Below are positions 9,773 to 20,860 of a stretch of DNA of 64,000 bases, in pieces; positions within the stretch are counted from its first letter, which is position 1, and every line of letters starts with the position of its first letter. Origin of the DNA: Sipunculus nudus (Eukaryota > Annelida > Sipuncula > Golfingiida > Sipunculidae); contig CM049318.1 in assembly GCA_026874595.1 (NCBI GenBank), positions 45,986,456 to 46,050,455 of the forward strand. The letters are read 5' to 3'. The notes below the pieces were generated by a model. That model was not told the DNA's origin. It saw nothing but the letters and a program-made list of their open reading frames with translations, and searched no databases. The position numbers and the translations under genes were made by a program.

Positions 9773-10933
9773 TCATTAAAATATGAAATATAATAAATAT
9801 TCATTTGAGAATAATCGCGGAACTTCTTATGTAATTGACGGATCTGAACGATTTAATTTGCAAGCCAGTTTCAGAGACGTAAACTTTTCATTTGTATCTG
9901 GTAAAAGGGGTTAATTCAAATGATTAACATCCAGGTAATTAATTTCCTCTTATGCTGAATAGGAAAGGCATTTTGGTCAAGTTTAAACTTTGTGACCTTG
10001 CTATTTGTATAAGAAATTGTTTCGAACTTGAAAAAAAAAAAATGGATGGGTTGATGAAGTATAGCAAAGAAATTTAAGGTGATTTGAAGTAATCTTGAGG
10101 CAGATTTATGGTGATAGACCTATTGATAAGAGAAATAAATACATCTTGAACTAGATGATCGTTTCATATGAAAATGGCTGCGATTATATATATATGTTGG
10201 TGATCAGTAATTTTTGCATTGCCTGTTAGGACGTATCTTCAATGTGTAAGTATTTATAATTGTTTATTAATGAGTTCAATTTATCTCTCCCGAGGGGTAT
10301 ATCTGAAAGAAGACTGAAAGGTAAGTTTTATTTCTATGGGGCATATCTTTGTCCCGTTTGAACATGGGTCAATTGGACCTTATTTCCAAGGTCATATTGT
10401 TATAGAACAAATGCAAGTTGGATTTCCCAAAAGACATTTAATAAGGACACTTTGTTCAGGTAAGATGTACAAGAACTAGATAATTGTCGCGTTTCAAGAT
10501 GGGTGATGATACTTTCTCATGGCAATAAATAACGGTAAATGAATGGGCATATTAAAACAGTATACTTCTAACCTCTAAAAGTATGTGGTTTGGGTGTTAT
10601 CAATCAAATTAATTTGTTCTGGATGTTCTAAAAGTCTGTGATGCAGATCTACTATGCTTTCCATATATTTTAAGGGATGTACCATTTGACTTGTATTGGA
10701 ATACGTAAATTTAATACACAAATCAGAAACTTTAATTTCTCATTCGTCATTTATCCTGCTGATACTTTAATGGTTATAGGATTTTGGTCAGCAAAATGCA
10801 TCAGATAACATACTATTTGGTTGATCAAGAAGATTGTATCAAGAAGTTATAGTACTAATATATTTTATTCGTCATTTATTTCATACATTTATTATTTCCA
10901 ATAATCTGATAATGATGTTTCTTTGTTTTTCAG
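9773..10933. other. AT-rich stretch, no gene seen
   Basis: No domain, tandem repeat or RNA gene recognised. Its last bases (ctttgtttttcag, ending 10,933) resemble a splice acceptor and coincide with the first of the repeated leader units that follow. Confidence 0.4.
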
Positions 10934-11801
10934 GTTGTCTTAAGCGTTGGGCAGAGATCCAGTTTTCTTTTTCCACAGTTCATTTTTTTCGGACGCAGCG
11001 AAATCAGCAAAGCAGACAGTACGCACCAAGGATTATATAGTCACAAGATATAGTCACGATATTATCCCATAGTAAGTCAGTAACAATTCCACATAAAGTC
11101 TAATAATTCCACAGAATGTCGGTAATAAATCGACAGAAAGCCAGTATCAAACCCACAGAAAGCCATTAAATCAAATCCAAAGAAAGCCATTATATCAAAT
11201 CTACAGACAGCTATTATCAAAAGTAGCAAGCCATTTTTATCCAAGCAAGAAAGCCATTATAACGATACAGAAAGAAAGTCACAAAAACGATTTATAAAGT
11301 CATATATTAAGATACAGAAAGAAAATCGCAAAAAAGATTCAGAGAGCCACAAGAACATCCCAGATTGTCATTAAAATTGCCATAAAGTCGGTAAAACGTG
11401 CGGTTTGTCTCTTGCTGTGACGTATATTCTCAGAGGTTCACCATTGTAAGTAAGCCATATATAAGGGTTTTTTGGGGCTGGCTCTCTCTTGCTGTGTTAA
11501 GAAATCAAGAAGAACGTTATACTTATAATCATATTTAAATAAATTACTGCGTTTTACCTTCACTAAACTAATATTACAGATCGTATTTGTTTCTTGTGTG
11601 GTTATTTCTTATAAGTGAAATCTAGTCCCGCTTGTGTACTGAGTGTCAGAGTTACGCAATAAAGTCTACGTTTTGTTGTAAGTACCGTTTACACCATCTG
11701 AGAATAGAAAATATCTATGAGGATTAATTAAATATTTGAAGTTTTGCATTTCGGAATGTTTATAAGGTTTTCGTAATCTAATAATAATTTCTTTATTTCA
11801 G
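10934..11801 (+). repeat. Leader-like tandem unit 1 (868 bp)
   Basis: Starts after a pyrimidine-rich stretch ending in cag (10,931-10,933). The first half holds degenerate 20-25 bp repeats (cacagaaagccattaaatca-like). The second half carries ccatatataagg (about 11,455), ggctggctctctcttgctg, cgcaataaagtctacg (about 11,655) and ttgtaagtaccg, a good splice-donor match at about 11,677. It ends with tttctttatttcag at 11,801. The first half is more diverged than in units 2 and 3. Confidence 0.75.
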
Positions 11802-12659
11802 TTCGTGACGGGATTGGGGAGAGTTAAGGTTTCAGATATCAACGTACAAATGAATAGCAATTTTCTTTTGTAGGCGCATTGTTGCAGTGATTTCAGCGAA
11901 GGAGACAGGACGCACCAAGAATTATATAGTCACAATATAGTTACGATATTATCCCACAGAAAGTCAGTAATATTTCCAAATAATATCAGTAATAATTCCA
12001 CAGCAAATCGGTAATAAATCCACAGGAACCATGTATCAAACCCACAGAAAGATGTTATAAAAAGTAGCAAGCCGTATTTATCCAAGGAAAAAAGCCATAA
12101 AGCCATTATAACGATACAGGAAGAAAGTCACAAAAAAAGATTGATAAAGTCATATATAACGATAAAGAAAGAAAGTCACACACAAAAAAAACCGATTCAG
12201 AAAGCCACAAGAACGCCCCAGATTGTCATTAAAATTGCCAGAAAGTCGGTAAAACGCGCTTGTCGCTTGTAGTGACGTATATTCTCAGAGGTTCACCATT
12301 GTAAGTAAGCCATATATAAGGTTTTTTGCTGGGGGTTGGCTCTCTCTTGCTGTGTTAAAAAATCAAGAAGAACGTTATACCTATAATCATATTTGAATAA
12401 ATTACTGCGTTTTACCTTCAATAAACTAATATTACAGATCGTATTTGTTTCTTGTGTGGTTATTTCTTATAAGTGAAATCTAGTCCCGCTTGTGTACTGA
12501 GTGTCAGAGTTACGCAATAAAGTCTACGTTTTGTTGTAAGTACCGTTTACACCATCTGAGAATAGGAAATATCTATGAGGATTAATTAAATATTTGAAGT
12601 TTTGCATTTCGGAATGTTTATAAGGTTTTCGTAATCTAATAATAATTTCTTTATTTCAG
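11802..12659 (+). repeat. Leader-like tandem unit 2 (858 bp)
   Basis: Nearly identical to unit 3 over its full length: the markers gacaggacgcaccaagaat, tatataaggttttttgc, ctctctcttgctgtgtt, gtaagtaccgtttac and ctttatttcag all occur at an offset of 858 ± 1. The TATA-like box is at about 12,314. Confidence 0.85.
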
Positions 12660-13517
12660 TTCGTGACGGGATTGGGGAGAGTTAAGGTTTCAGATATCAA
12701 TGTACAAATGAATAGCAATTTTCTTTTGTAGGCGCTTTGTTGCAGTGATTTCAGCGAAGGAGACAGGACGCACCAAGAATTATATAGTCACAATATTGTT
12801 ACGATATTATCCCACAGAAAGTCAGTAATATTTCCAAATAATATCAGTAATAATTCCACAGCAAATCGGTAATAAATCCACAGGAACCATGTATCAAACC
12901 CACAGAAAGATGTTATAAAAAGTAGCAAGCCGTATTTATCCAAGGAAAAAAAGCCATAAAGCCATTATAACGATACAGGAAGAAAGTCACAAAAAAAGAT
13001 TGATAAAGTCATATATAACGATAAAGAAAGAAAGTCACACACAAAAAAACCGATTCAGAAAGCCACAAGAACGCCCCAGATTGTCATTAAAATTGCCAGA
13101 AAGTCGGTAAAACGCGCTTGTCGCTTGTAGTGACGTATATTCTCAGAGGTTCACCATTGTAAGTAAGCCATATATAAGGTTTTTTGCTGGGGGTTGGCTC
13201 TCTCTTGCTGTGTTAAAAAATCAAGAAGAACGTTATACCTATAATCATATTTGAATAAATTGCTGCGTTTTACCTTCAATAAACTAATATTACAGATCGT
13301 ATTTGTTTCTTGTGTCGTTATTTCTTATAAGTGAAATATAGTCCCGCTTGTGTACTGAGTGTCAGAGTTGCGCAATAAAGTCTACGTTTTATTGTGAGTA
13401 CCGTGTATACCATTTGAGAATAGGAAATATCTATGAGGATTAATTAATTATTTGAAATTTTATATTTCGGAATGTTTATAAGTTTTTCTTAATCTAATAA
13501 TAATTTCTTTATTTCAG
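12660..13517 (+). repeat. Leader-like tandem unit 3 (858 bp)
   Basis: Same layout as unit 2. Its last 250 bp differ from units 1 and 2 by scattered substitutions; the donor-like site reads tgtgagtaccg instead of tgtaagtaccg. The TATA-like box is at about 13,172. Confidence 0.85.
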
Positions 13518-13723
13518 TTCGTGTCGGGCTGCGGGAGAGTTAAGGTTTCAGATTTCAACGTACACATGAATAGCATATTTCTTTTGTAGGCGCATTGTTG
13601 CAGTGAATTCAGCAAAGCAATCAGGATCAAAGATTCAGGAAGATATAAGATTTTACGAAAGTCGACAGTTTAGTTTTGACAGTTTATAATTTGCAGTGAA
13701 CTAATAATTATTACTTTATTCAG
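13518..13723 (+). repeat. Leader-like tandem unit 4, internally shortened (206 bp)
   Basis: Begins like the other units (gttcgtgtcgggctgc, then aaggtttcagatttcaacg and gcgcattgttgcagtga) but lacks the central TATA-bearing part and ends at tactttattcag (13,723). Confidence 0.65.
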
Positions 13724-14384
13724 GTTCCTGTTGGCGCTGGGAATATTTTTTCAATCATATAATTTAAAGTTTGACTTTTAGGCACAAGCGTTGCAGTAGA
13801 ATCGGCAAAGCAGAAAGAAAAAACAAAAAGAATAATAAGAACAAAAAGAACTAAAAGAACAAAAACAAATAAAAAAACAAAAAGAACTCAAGACCAAACG
13901 AAAAGAACTGAAAAAAAAAATAAAGGAAAAACAAAACGGCAAGCAAAGAGAAAGGATATTAAATCATACAGAACCTTGTTATAAGTGACTGAAAGTCGCG
14001 TTAAGCTGCAGTCACAGAAAAAATGATAAATTTGGCTTTTAATCTAGCTGATTATTAAAACTAATTTTACAAGTGACATTTTTCGAGTTACATTCCCAGT
14101 GACTGAAATAAGATTTAAAAATCAAGTAAAAGTGTATATATAAATATAATAGAATATATCAATACGTTACGTTTAGGGTCTGAATAAATTATAACAAAAT
14201 CATCAAAGTTGTTTTTTTCCTGTGTGCTGATCTCTTATTGTTGAAATCGTCCTGTGTTTAGTGCCTGTATACTGAGTGCAAAAGAAGTACAGTAAAATAT
14301 ACGTTTAACTATAAGGGACTTGTGTACAATTTCGGAATAAAAGGGTTATTTTTTAATTGCATCTGTTAGGTCGTACTTGCAATA
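13724..14384 (+). promoter_or_regulatory. Leader-like unit 5, diverged, leading into coding region
   Basis: Starts gttcctgttggcgctggg, echoing the other unit starts. An A-rich stretch of aaaagaac words (13,810-13,960) replaces the short-repeat part. The stretch ttcctgtgtgctgatctctt to ctgtatactgagtgc (about 14,215-14,280) corresponds to the ttcttgtgtggttatttctt to gtgtactgagtgtc stretch of units 1-3. The unit ends at the first plausible ATG of the downstream element (14,385). Confidence 0.55.
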
Positions 14385-15200
14385 ATGCCGAGGACAAAAA
14401 TGAAGAGTTGCGAAAAAAGAGGAAAAATTTAGGAAAAGGATAGAAAGAACAAATGAAAGTGAAAGTAAGAAAGAAGAAAGACAGGAAAATGACCGTAAAC
14501 AGCGTAAAGAATCTAGGAAATATGAAAATGTGACGGAAAAGCAAGAAACTGTGCCATCAAAGCTAACGACAGACCGCATTACGTGATTGTGAAACATCTG
14601 AGGAAAAGCGAGGGAGACTTTACTCCCAAAGGAAACGACAGACTGAATTACGTGATTGTGAAACATCTGAGGAAAAGCGAGAAAGACTTCAATCCCAAAG
14701 GAAACGACAGATTGAGTCACGTGATTGTGACACCTCTGAAGAAAAGCGAGAAAGACTTCTCTCCAAAATGAAACGACAGACTGAGTTACGTGATTATGAA
14801 ACTGAGGAGGAGACGCAACAAAGACTTCTTTCCCAAATGAAACGACAATTGTGTAACGTGATTGTGAAACTTCTGCGGAAAAGAAACAAAGACCTCTCTC
14901 TCAAATGAAACGAAAGGCTGAGTTACGTAAAAGTGAAACTTCTGAGGAAAGGCGTCAAACACTTCTCTCCCAAAGGGAACGACAGAGTTACGTGATTCTG
15001 AAACACCTGAAGAAAAACAACAAAACTTATCAACAATGAGAAAAGACACTTAATGCAACGTGCACATGAAACTGTTAAAGAGAACCGAAACAGACTTGAT
15101 TTACAGTCAGAACGTCAAAATAGTTCACGAGCGAAAGAAACAAAACAAGAAACTGAAAAAAAAGATTGACCAAAGCAGCATCTTTCACCAGAAAGCACAG
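14385..15200 (+). pseudogene. Coil region of the second Helentron-like protein
   Basis: ATG at 14,385 begins MPRTKMKSCEKRGK, then a frameshift near 14,427 continues as a Lys/Glu/Arg-rich chain. From 14,560 to 14,960 about six 60-bp units encode ERQTELRDCETSEEKRERL-like blocks; later copies drift and shift frame (near 14,850 and 15,010). A stop lies at about 15,165. This charged linker precedes DUF6570 in the family. The start is chosen because the leader repeats end there and no upstream ATG keeps the frame. Confidence 0.55.
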
Positions 15201-15960
15201 AAAAGAATGTCGTAAAACGGTTCCAGAGAATAATTCTGTTATATCGGATTTTTTTAGAAAAAGTACGGGAATCTGCAAATTACATGTGCTGTTGTTGTCA
15301 CCGCTTGATGTTTAGAACCTCGGTCTTGCATTTGAAAGAAATAAAGTAGGGTAAAATTTTACAATCTATGTTGGCAGATGTATTAGCTTTTAGTCAAAGT
15401 TCTTACAACAACGAAGAATGGATCTGCCGAACATGTCACTTGACACTGAAAAATTGAAAATTGCCCGCCAAGTCAAAAGCTAATAATTTGTCTTTGGTTC
15501 ATCCCCCTAATGAACTAAGATATCTAAATACTCTTGAATTGAGACTGAATTGAGACTGATTTGTCAGAGAACAGCTTTCATGAAAATAGTCGGCTAACCA
15601 CAAGGCTAACAACCTGGAATTCGCGGACCAGCAGTAAACGTCCCATCTAAACTGGATGCGGTATGTGACGTTCTGACAAGACTACCCTCCGAGTCGCAAG
15701 TTGTTGGAATGAAATTGAAGCGAAATTTGAAACACAGTTCGCACTACACTTATGTTTCTATTAGACCTGATGTAGTGATAAATGCTCTCAGATGGTTACA
15801 AAAAGAAAATCCCCATTATACAAATATTTAAATAAAAATTGGGTAAAAGATTCAAGAATGGATGATCTCGCACTTTCAGAAGCTGTTTCACGGACAGGTG
15901 AAAATGACTTCAACTTTGGAATTCATGGAAAACAGGATGAAACTGCAGAATAAAGATATA
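15201..15960 (+). pseudogene. DUF6570-like domain of the second Helentron-like protein
   Basis: Read across frames: MCCCCHRLMF at about 15,284, WICRTCHLTL at about 15,420, then ANNLSLVHPPNELRYLNTLE (15,480-15,540), FADQQ/NVPSKLDAVCDVLTRL-like text (15,600-15,690), VGMKLKRNLKHSSHYTYVSI and RPDVVINALRWLQKENPHY (15,700-15,825). Paired Cys motifs followed by this order are characteristic of DUF6570, found next to Helitron-like N domains in transposon proteins. At least four frameshifts or stops break it. Confidence 0.7.
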
Positions 15961-16069
15961 GACAACGACATATGATTGAACAAACGCAACACATTTATAA
16001 GATATTCCTGTGGCCGATGTTAGTAACTGTCCAAATGACAATGAGAAGCTCGATATCATGGCTAGACAG
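15961..16069 (+). pseudogene. OTU domain, 5' piece before the retrotransposon
   Basis: The frame reads DIPVADVSNCPNDNEKLDIM and ends ARQ at 16,069, where the LTR starts. It joins in sense to the piece at 22,565 that begins SGMNILDVPGDGNC, so the retrotransposon landed inside this coding region. Confidence 0.65.
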
Positions 16070-16919
16070 TGTTACGGAACCTAATAACAAAAGATCACGT
16101 AGTTGTGACGAGCACAAATTTTGTTATGGAAAAAAAAATCAGATTCCGCAACACTTAGCGTGAAATGTTTACGGGATTGAATAAAAAAGTCAGAGGTTTT
16201 TAGTTAACAAATAATTATAATTTATTCTTAAAACAACCCTACATTACAATACACTAAATCAATACAATTACACAGTATAACAACAGTATAACAGTAAATC
16301 AATACAATTACACTGTATAATAAATAAAGTGTACAGTACCTGGATACCACCAACGTCACAGCGACATCCAGTCCTTTAAAACGTATAATCCAGATGAACA
16401 GTTCACATAAATATTCTCAGAGAATAATAGTTCGATTTAATCACAAAATCAGTCTGTTGTAATCATAAAGTGGGATTCTGGTAGTGATCCCAAAGGCAAA
16501 CTGAAGACTATATAAAATCCGTTACAAATTGAAAGATCTAAGAAGATCTATAACTGCTGCATTTATCAGAAAGGTCCACAAACTGACTCTCACTCTTCTG
16601 TGTCCACTGGAATATTTCTCTCTCCTCTCTCTTTTGCTCTAAACACAGGCCCTAATTTGTAGCTTCTAACCCCAAAGCCTAGAAACTTCGATTTTACGAA
16701 CAATCCAAAGACAACAATACCTAATACACACGCTCCCAAAGAACAATACAAATCACGCGCTCATAGATCGCGACCAGCCCAAAAGGTTCCAGATTAGATG
16801 GAGCGCTGTGTTTCTACACGTCAGGGCCAACTGGCACGTCTCCCATGGCAACGGACAATGCTGACGCTACACGGACACATGCAAGACTACTGCACACGAT
16901 AAAGAAGACATCTGTAACA
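16070..16919 (-). repeat. LTR, complete (850 bp)
   Basis: Edges are tgttacgg at 16,070 and ctgtaaca ending at 16,919, giving the TGTTAC...GTAACA ends expected of an LTR. It sits beside the polypurine tract, so it is the 3' LTR of the minus-strand element. Shared blocks with 22,142-22,562 include tttattcttaaaacaaccct and aataaataaagtgtacagta. Confidence 0.85.
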
Positions 16920-16930
16920 CTCCCCCTCCT
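16920..16930 (-). promoter_or_regulatory. Polypurine tract
   Basis: The minus strand reads aggagggggag directly before the LTR edge, the position from which plus-strand DNA synthesis would be primed. Confidence 0.8.
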
Positions 16931-17125
16931 GTTAGAAAAAAGAAAGTTTTCTTAAAACCTTTCTTTTTGCAATCACAATCACTAAAATTTAACAGTATTT
17001 CAAAAATCATCTTATTTACAACATTACATAAATATCTACTTTACAACATTTCATAAACATTTCGATAAGCAATCAGCAAGTACATTATCTTTCCCTTTAA
17101 TGTGTCTGATTTCAAGATTGTAATC

Positions 17126-17383
17126 CTATAAAACGAAACTCCATCTCAACAATCTTTGATTTTTAAACTTTAACTTGCTCATGAATGTGAGGGGATTGTG
17201 ATCTCTGAAGACAATGATAGGCTTGACTGATGAAGTAACATAAACCTCAAAATGTTGCAATGCCAAAATCAAAGCCAAACATTCTTTTTCAATAGTGGAG
17301 TAGTTTTTCTGGTTTGCATTAAACTTTCTTGAAAAATAACAAATTTGATTATCTATGCCATCACGGCCTTCTTGTAACAACAC
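17126..17383 (-). pseudogene. pol: RNase H domain of the Ty3/Gypsy element
   Basis: Minus-strand frame with LLQEGRDGIDNQICYFSRKF, NYSTIEKECLALILALQHFE and RDHNPLTFMSKLKFKNQRL, the ordered conserved blocks of Ty3/Gypsy RNase H. The Glu of EKE and the Asp of DHN are kept. It would degrade the RNA strand of RNA:DNA hybrids. The stretch is open for 85 residues and follows RT directly, but RT itself is broken. Confidence 0.9.
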
Positions 17384-18420
17384 AGCACCCGCAGCAGTAT
17401 CACTAGCATCTACAGCTAACTAAAAGGTACAGAAAAGTCTGGAGCTGCCTAAACTGGTGTACTTTGCAGAATTGCTTTCAAATTCTGAAATGCATTTCCA
17501 CACTTAACATTCCATACAAACTTTTGTTTCTTCTTTAACAAATTAGGCCAAGGTTCAGCTACAGCAGAAAAATTTGGAAAAATCTTCCTAAAGTATCCAA
17601 CCATACCAAGAAAACTCATTATTTGCTTTTTGTTTTCTGGTCTGGGAAATGCAGAGAAAGCACATATTTTAGCATCAACAGGTTTTACCTGACTCTGCCC
17701 TACAATATGACTCCAAAATGTTACTTGTGCATGACAAAACTCAGACTAAACTCAGTAGACGGTGAGACGTGCTTCACTGAGTCTTTCGAAGAGGTCGCGA
17801 AGAATTTGCAGATGTTTCACCCAGGTGTCGCTGTACACGATAAGATCGTCAATACATGCGTCGCAGCCCTGAATGTCCTTGAAACCATTTGGATGAGGCG
17901 CTGGAACAATGATGGCCAGTTCTTCATGCCAAACGGCATAACTTTATACTGGTACAGTCCTTGCGGCGTCAAAAATGCGGACACTACTTTCGCTCATTCT
18001 GTCAGCGGTACTTGCCAGAATCCTTTTAGCAAGTCAAACTTGGAAACATATCTGGAGCTACCGACCCTAATAATACAATCATCGATCCTCGGAATCGGGA
18101 ACGTGTCAGTCTTGGTGACAGAGTTCAGTTTTCGATAACCTGTGCACATACGGATCTTCCATTAGGTTTTGGCACAAGAATACATGGTGAACTGTTACTA
18201 GGTTCAATAAAATCATTGTCCAGCAACTAATGAACCTCATCATGTAGATAATTTTGCTTTTCTGGATTCAGTCTATAAGGATGCTGCTTGACTGCGCTTG
18301 CCTCGCCAACATCGACGTCATTGTACAATATGTTGTTCGCGTTGGAATGTCACTTAACAAATGTTCATAATTCTGCAGCAGGTTCTTGAGGTGTTGTTGT
18401 TGTTTTGCGGTAAGATGTGA
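17384..18420 (-). pseudogene. pol: Reverse transcriptase of the Ty3/Gypsy element
   Basis: Minus strand, in order: AKLSHLTAKQQQHLKNLLQN (about 18,420), VKQHPYRLNPEKQ and ILVPKPNG (18,280-18,160), YRKLNSVTKTDTFPIPRIDD, KFDLLKGFWQVPLTE, YKVMPFGMKN (18,140-17,920), CIDDLIVYSDTW (17,860), and FLGMVGYFRKIFPNF (17,620). The tyrosine expected before the catalytic IDD is Cys, a TGA follows LTE near 18,000, a further stop lies near 17,755, and the frame shifts around 17,870. A + strand open frame over 17,623-18,138 is the shadow of this gene. Confidence 0.88.
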
Positions 18421-18589
18421 CAGTTTGGCATCCAGGTTGTTAGGCACGTCTGAGTGTTTTAGTGGTACTCATCCACACTGAATGCCTACATCACATTTAC
18501 AATCAGTATCTACTTTAACTGGGTCAGGGTCAGTTTTTACACAATTAACAGCAGTAACATTATGTACAACATCTGATGTGCTATTTCTG

Positions 18590-18775
18590 TCATAATATGG
18601 TTTCAACATGTTAACATGGCACAGTTGTTTTTTACGCCTATCTGGTGTTAACAGTATGTAATTTAAATCACTGACTTTCTGTCAACAATGTAAGGACCAA
18701 AATACCTAGCTTGCAGAGGTCTGCCAGGGATAGGTAGTAAGGCAAGGACCTTTTCACCAGGCTCAAACGTCCTAC
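18590..18775 (-). pseudogene. pol: Integrase C-terminal GPY/F domain
   Basis: The minus strand reads FEPGEKVLALLPIPGRPLQA, RYFGPYIVDRK, then CHVNMLKPYY-like text, with one frameshift near 18,675. GPY is the signature of this module, which in Ty3/Gypsy integrases binds DNA and closes the protein. It lies between the integrase core and RT, confirming the order integrase then RT. Confidence 0.8.
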
Positions 18776-19430
18776 TTACAGTGTGCTTGTCATCATTTTA
18801 CTTTTTGCAGATTTTAGATTTGACTTTGCAATCTCACAAGCATTGTGTAGTTTAGTGCGAAAGTCTGAACCATACTTCAATAAACTAAGAGATTTAGGAT
18901 CCCCACACAAGATTTTCTCTTTAAGCAGTTTTAATGGAAGGCGAACTGAGTGTCCAAAAATTAGTTCAAAGGGACTGAAACCCAAGGAGTCTTGAAAGGA
19001 TTCTCTGACAACAAACAGCAATAAGTGGATCCCTTCATCCCAGTCTTTCTGTGTGTCATGACAATAAGTCATTATCACGATTTTTAATGTCTGGTAAAAA
19101 CGCTTGAGGGCGCCCTGACTTCAGGATGGTATGGCTAAGAGCTGTACTGTTTTATACCTAGCTCAATCATAACCTGCTGGAACAAGCCAGACACAAAACT
19201 AGACCCCAGGTCAGACTGGACGGACCTCGGCAACCGAAAAGTTGTAAAAATCTTGGTCAGAGCCTTGACAATACTTTTGACATTAATTTTGCGCAATGGT
19301 TGTGCCTCAGAGAACCTGGTAGATGCGCACATAATTGTCAGAAAATATTCATGTCGAGATTTTGTTTTGGGCAGTGGTCCAACACAATTAACAATAATCC
19401 TACTAAATGGTTCCTCGAAAGCAGCAATAG
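18776..19430 (-). pseudogene. pol: Integrase core, catalytic residues changed
   Basis: Minus-strand blocks: FSRIIVNCVGPLPKTKS (about 19,400), MCASTRFSEAQPLRKINV (19,332), SVQSDLGSSFVSGLFQQVM (19,220), SQGALKRFYQTLK (19,115) and LGFSPFELIFGHSVR (18,980). The core should carry an Asp-Asp-Glu triad. The first Asp is Asn (VNCVG), the second is present (QSDLG), and the Glu position before RF is Lys (ALKRF). Frameshifts occur at about 19,340 and 19,135. The enzyme would have inserted the cDNA; this copy cannot. Confidence 0.88.
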
Positions 19431-19782
19431 GCTTAAGTGGGGTTTTAGGAGGATTTGGATTTGGCTTTTCTACTATCTGGCATGTATGGCATGATTTACA
19501 ATTTTGTACAACATCAGTCCTGAGGCAAGGCCAATAGAAGTGTGTACTTACTTTCTGGTAAGTTTTATTTATACCTTATTGGCCAGATAAAGGAGCCTCA
19601 TGTGCCATGCTTAGAATTTCATTGAGATAACTTTTGGGCATTACTATTTGATCTTTGATGGCACACTCATCATCAGCGCATACATCAGGTGGTCGGCCTT
19701 TACGCATAAGCACTCCATTTTTAACATGTAAACAAACTGGGTTCTGTGACAGTTCATCTTTAGAATCTGCCCTTGGAAACAA
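19431..19782 (-). pseudogene. pol: Integrase N-terminal zinc-binding (HHCC) region
   Basis: Minus strand: VCLHVKNGVLMRKGRPPDVC (19,735), MAHEAPLSGQ (19,605), then after a stop at about 19,576 GINKTYQKVSTHFYWPCLRT and CKSCHTCQIV (19,500). Both His-containing segments and the CKSCHTC pair are the HHCC zinc finger. One stop separates the two halves. Confidence 0.82.
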
Positions 19783-20300
19783 ACATGAAATATCAGGGTC
19801 CCCATTCCATTCTGCGATAAGTTCTGACCTTTAAAAATGCTGCATCCTGTACGGGCGAGTCGCCAGGCGAGTCACTAGTGACTCCCAGAGTGCCATTATA
19901 TGGACCATTATCCTCATGTGTGCCTTTCCCTGCCAAAGATCCAGTCACAGCACATGAAGGATACAAACCAGGAATTTTCTGACCTTCAGGACTAATGTCC
20001 TGACCAAGAGACGGCTTTACTGTCACTATTTGTACAGGCTGTACTTTGTCACCTGCTACATCATTGCCTAGTAGCAACTGAATTCCCTTAAAGGGTAAAG
20101 TAGTTCTTATACCAACAGAAATATTCCCAGAAACCAAATCTGACTTTAAATGTATACTGTGAAGCGGAACTGAAGTACGCTTGTCTGAAAACACAGCATT
20201 ACCAAGTGCACGTGCACAAGTAAAAGACCTATTAGAAAATGGCAAAGTGTTTGCTTACCTGAACCAGTGTCCCTCAAAATTCTAATAGGGAATAGAATCT
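19783..20300 (-). pseudogene. pol: Retropepsin-type protease of the Ty3/Gypsy element
   Basis: The active-site block RDTGSG lies at 20,260-20,274 (minus strand; DTG is intact). It is followed, after a frameshift near 20,250, by an open frame (20,245-19,793) with SDLVSGNISVGIRTTLPFKG and LLGNDVAGDK, the flap/ILG region of retropepsins. The frame then continues as a Pro/Gly/Ser-rich linker to the integrase part. The protease would cut the Gag-Pol chain. Confidence 0.75.
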
Positions 20301-20860
20301 GAAAAAAAAATCACTTGAAGTGTTACAAAACCATCATGTATGAATGGCTCAAATAACTTCATTTCAGAGTCAGGAGAGGAATCCACTACCTCAGTTTAAT
20401 CAAACAAAGAACTGACACTGACAGTGTTGGTCATAAACTCTTTTTCAGTGTCATTAAAGGAATCTACATCCTTATTAAAATCAAACTCCTCATGGGAGTT
20501 TACAGGGGAATTCTCCTCAGCAGAAACAAACTTCTGTTTGTCATAAGAGGACATGGCCTCATTTGAAATACTCTCGCAAGAGTCATAAAAGGACTTAGCC
20601 TTATTTAGTGGATCTCCTCGCAGGAGTGTTGAAAGGACCTAGCCTTATTAAATTCCTCGCAGGAATCAAATGAGGTTTTTACCCCGCAAGCCACGGAACT
20701 CCTTTGGAGTCAGTAGCATAAACCTCTTTATAAGTCGATAAAGGAGTTGTGCCCCTTATTTACATAAAAAAGCTTGGCTCTTGTACAATGCTATGCATAG
20801 ATTTTGAAACAATCCAAAGGTTTAACCTTTGGTTTATTTGCAAGTTTCCAGCGGGCCGAT
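20301..20860 (-). pseudogene. Gag-protease linker with short internal repeats
   Basis: Low-complexity region between the zinc knuckle and protease. From 20,560 to 20,760 the + strand repeats gactcctcgcaggag-like words about six times (ctcgcaagag, cctcgcaggag, cctcgcaggaat). No domain recognised and no frame open throughout. Confidence 0.5.

Larger units (their letters stand above)
14385..16069 (+). mobile_element. Second Helentron/Helitron-like element, left part
   Basis: A coil of KR-E repeats, a DUF6570-like domain and the start of an OTU domain lie in this order on the + strand. The element continues at 22,563 after the LTR retrotransposon that interrupts it. It is not the same copy as the element at 4.5-8.7 kb: the coil repeats differ (ETSEEKRERL type) and the OTU domain is of the DGNC class. 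No Rep or helicase is visible downstream, where other elements follow. Confidence 0.7.

Noticed and set aside
11800-13520. Tandem LTRs
   Set aside because: The 858-bp units carry TATA-like and aataaa motifs, but no TG...CA ends, target duplication, primer site or polypurine tract was found at their borders.
16055-16075. Clean target-site duplication of the LTR element
   Set aside because: Left flank ends acag and right flank begins agag; only two bases can be matched, so no duplication is claimed.
17623-18138. 171-codon + strand frame
   Set aside because: It lies opposite the RT of the minus-strand retrotransposon, whose conserved motifs explain the sequence.
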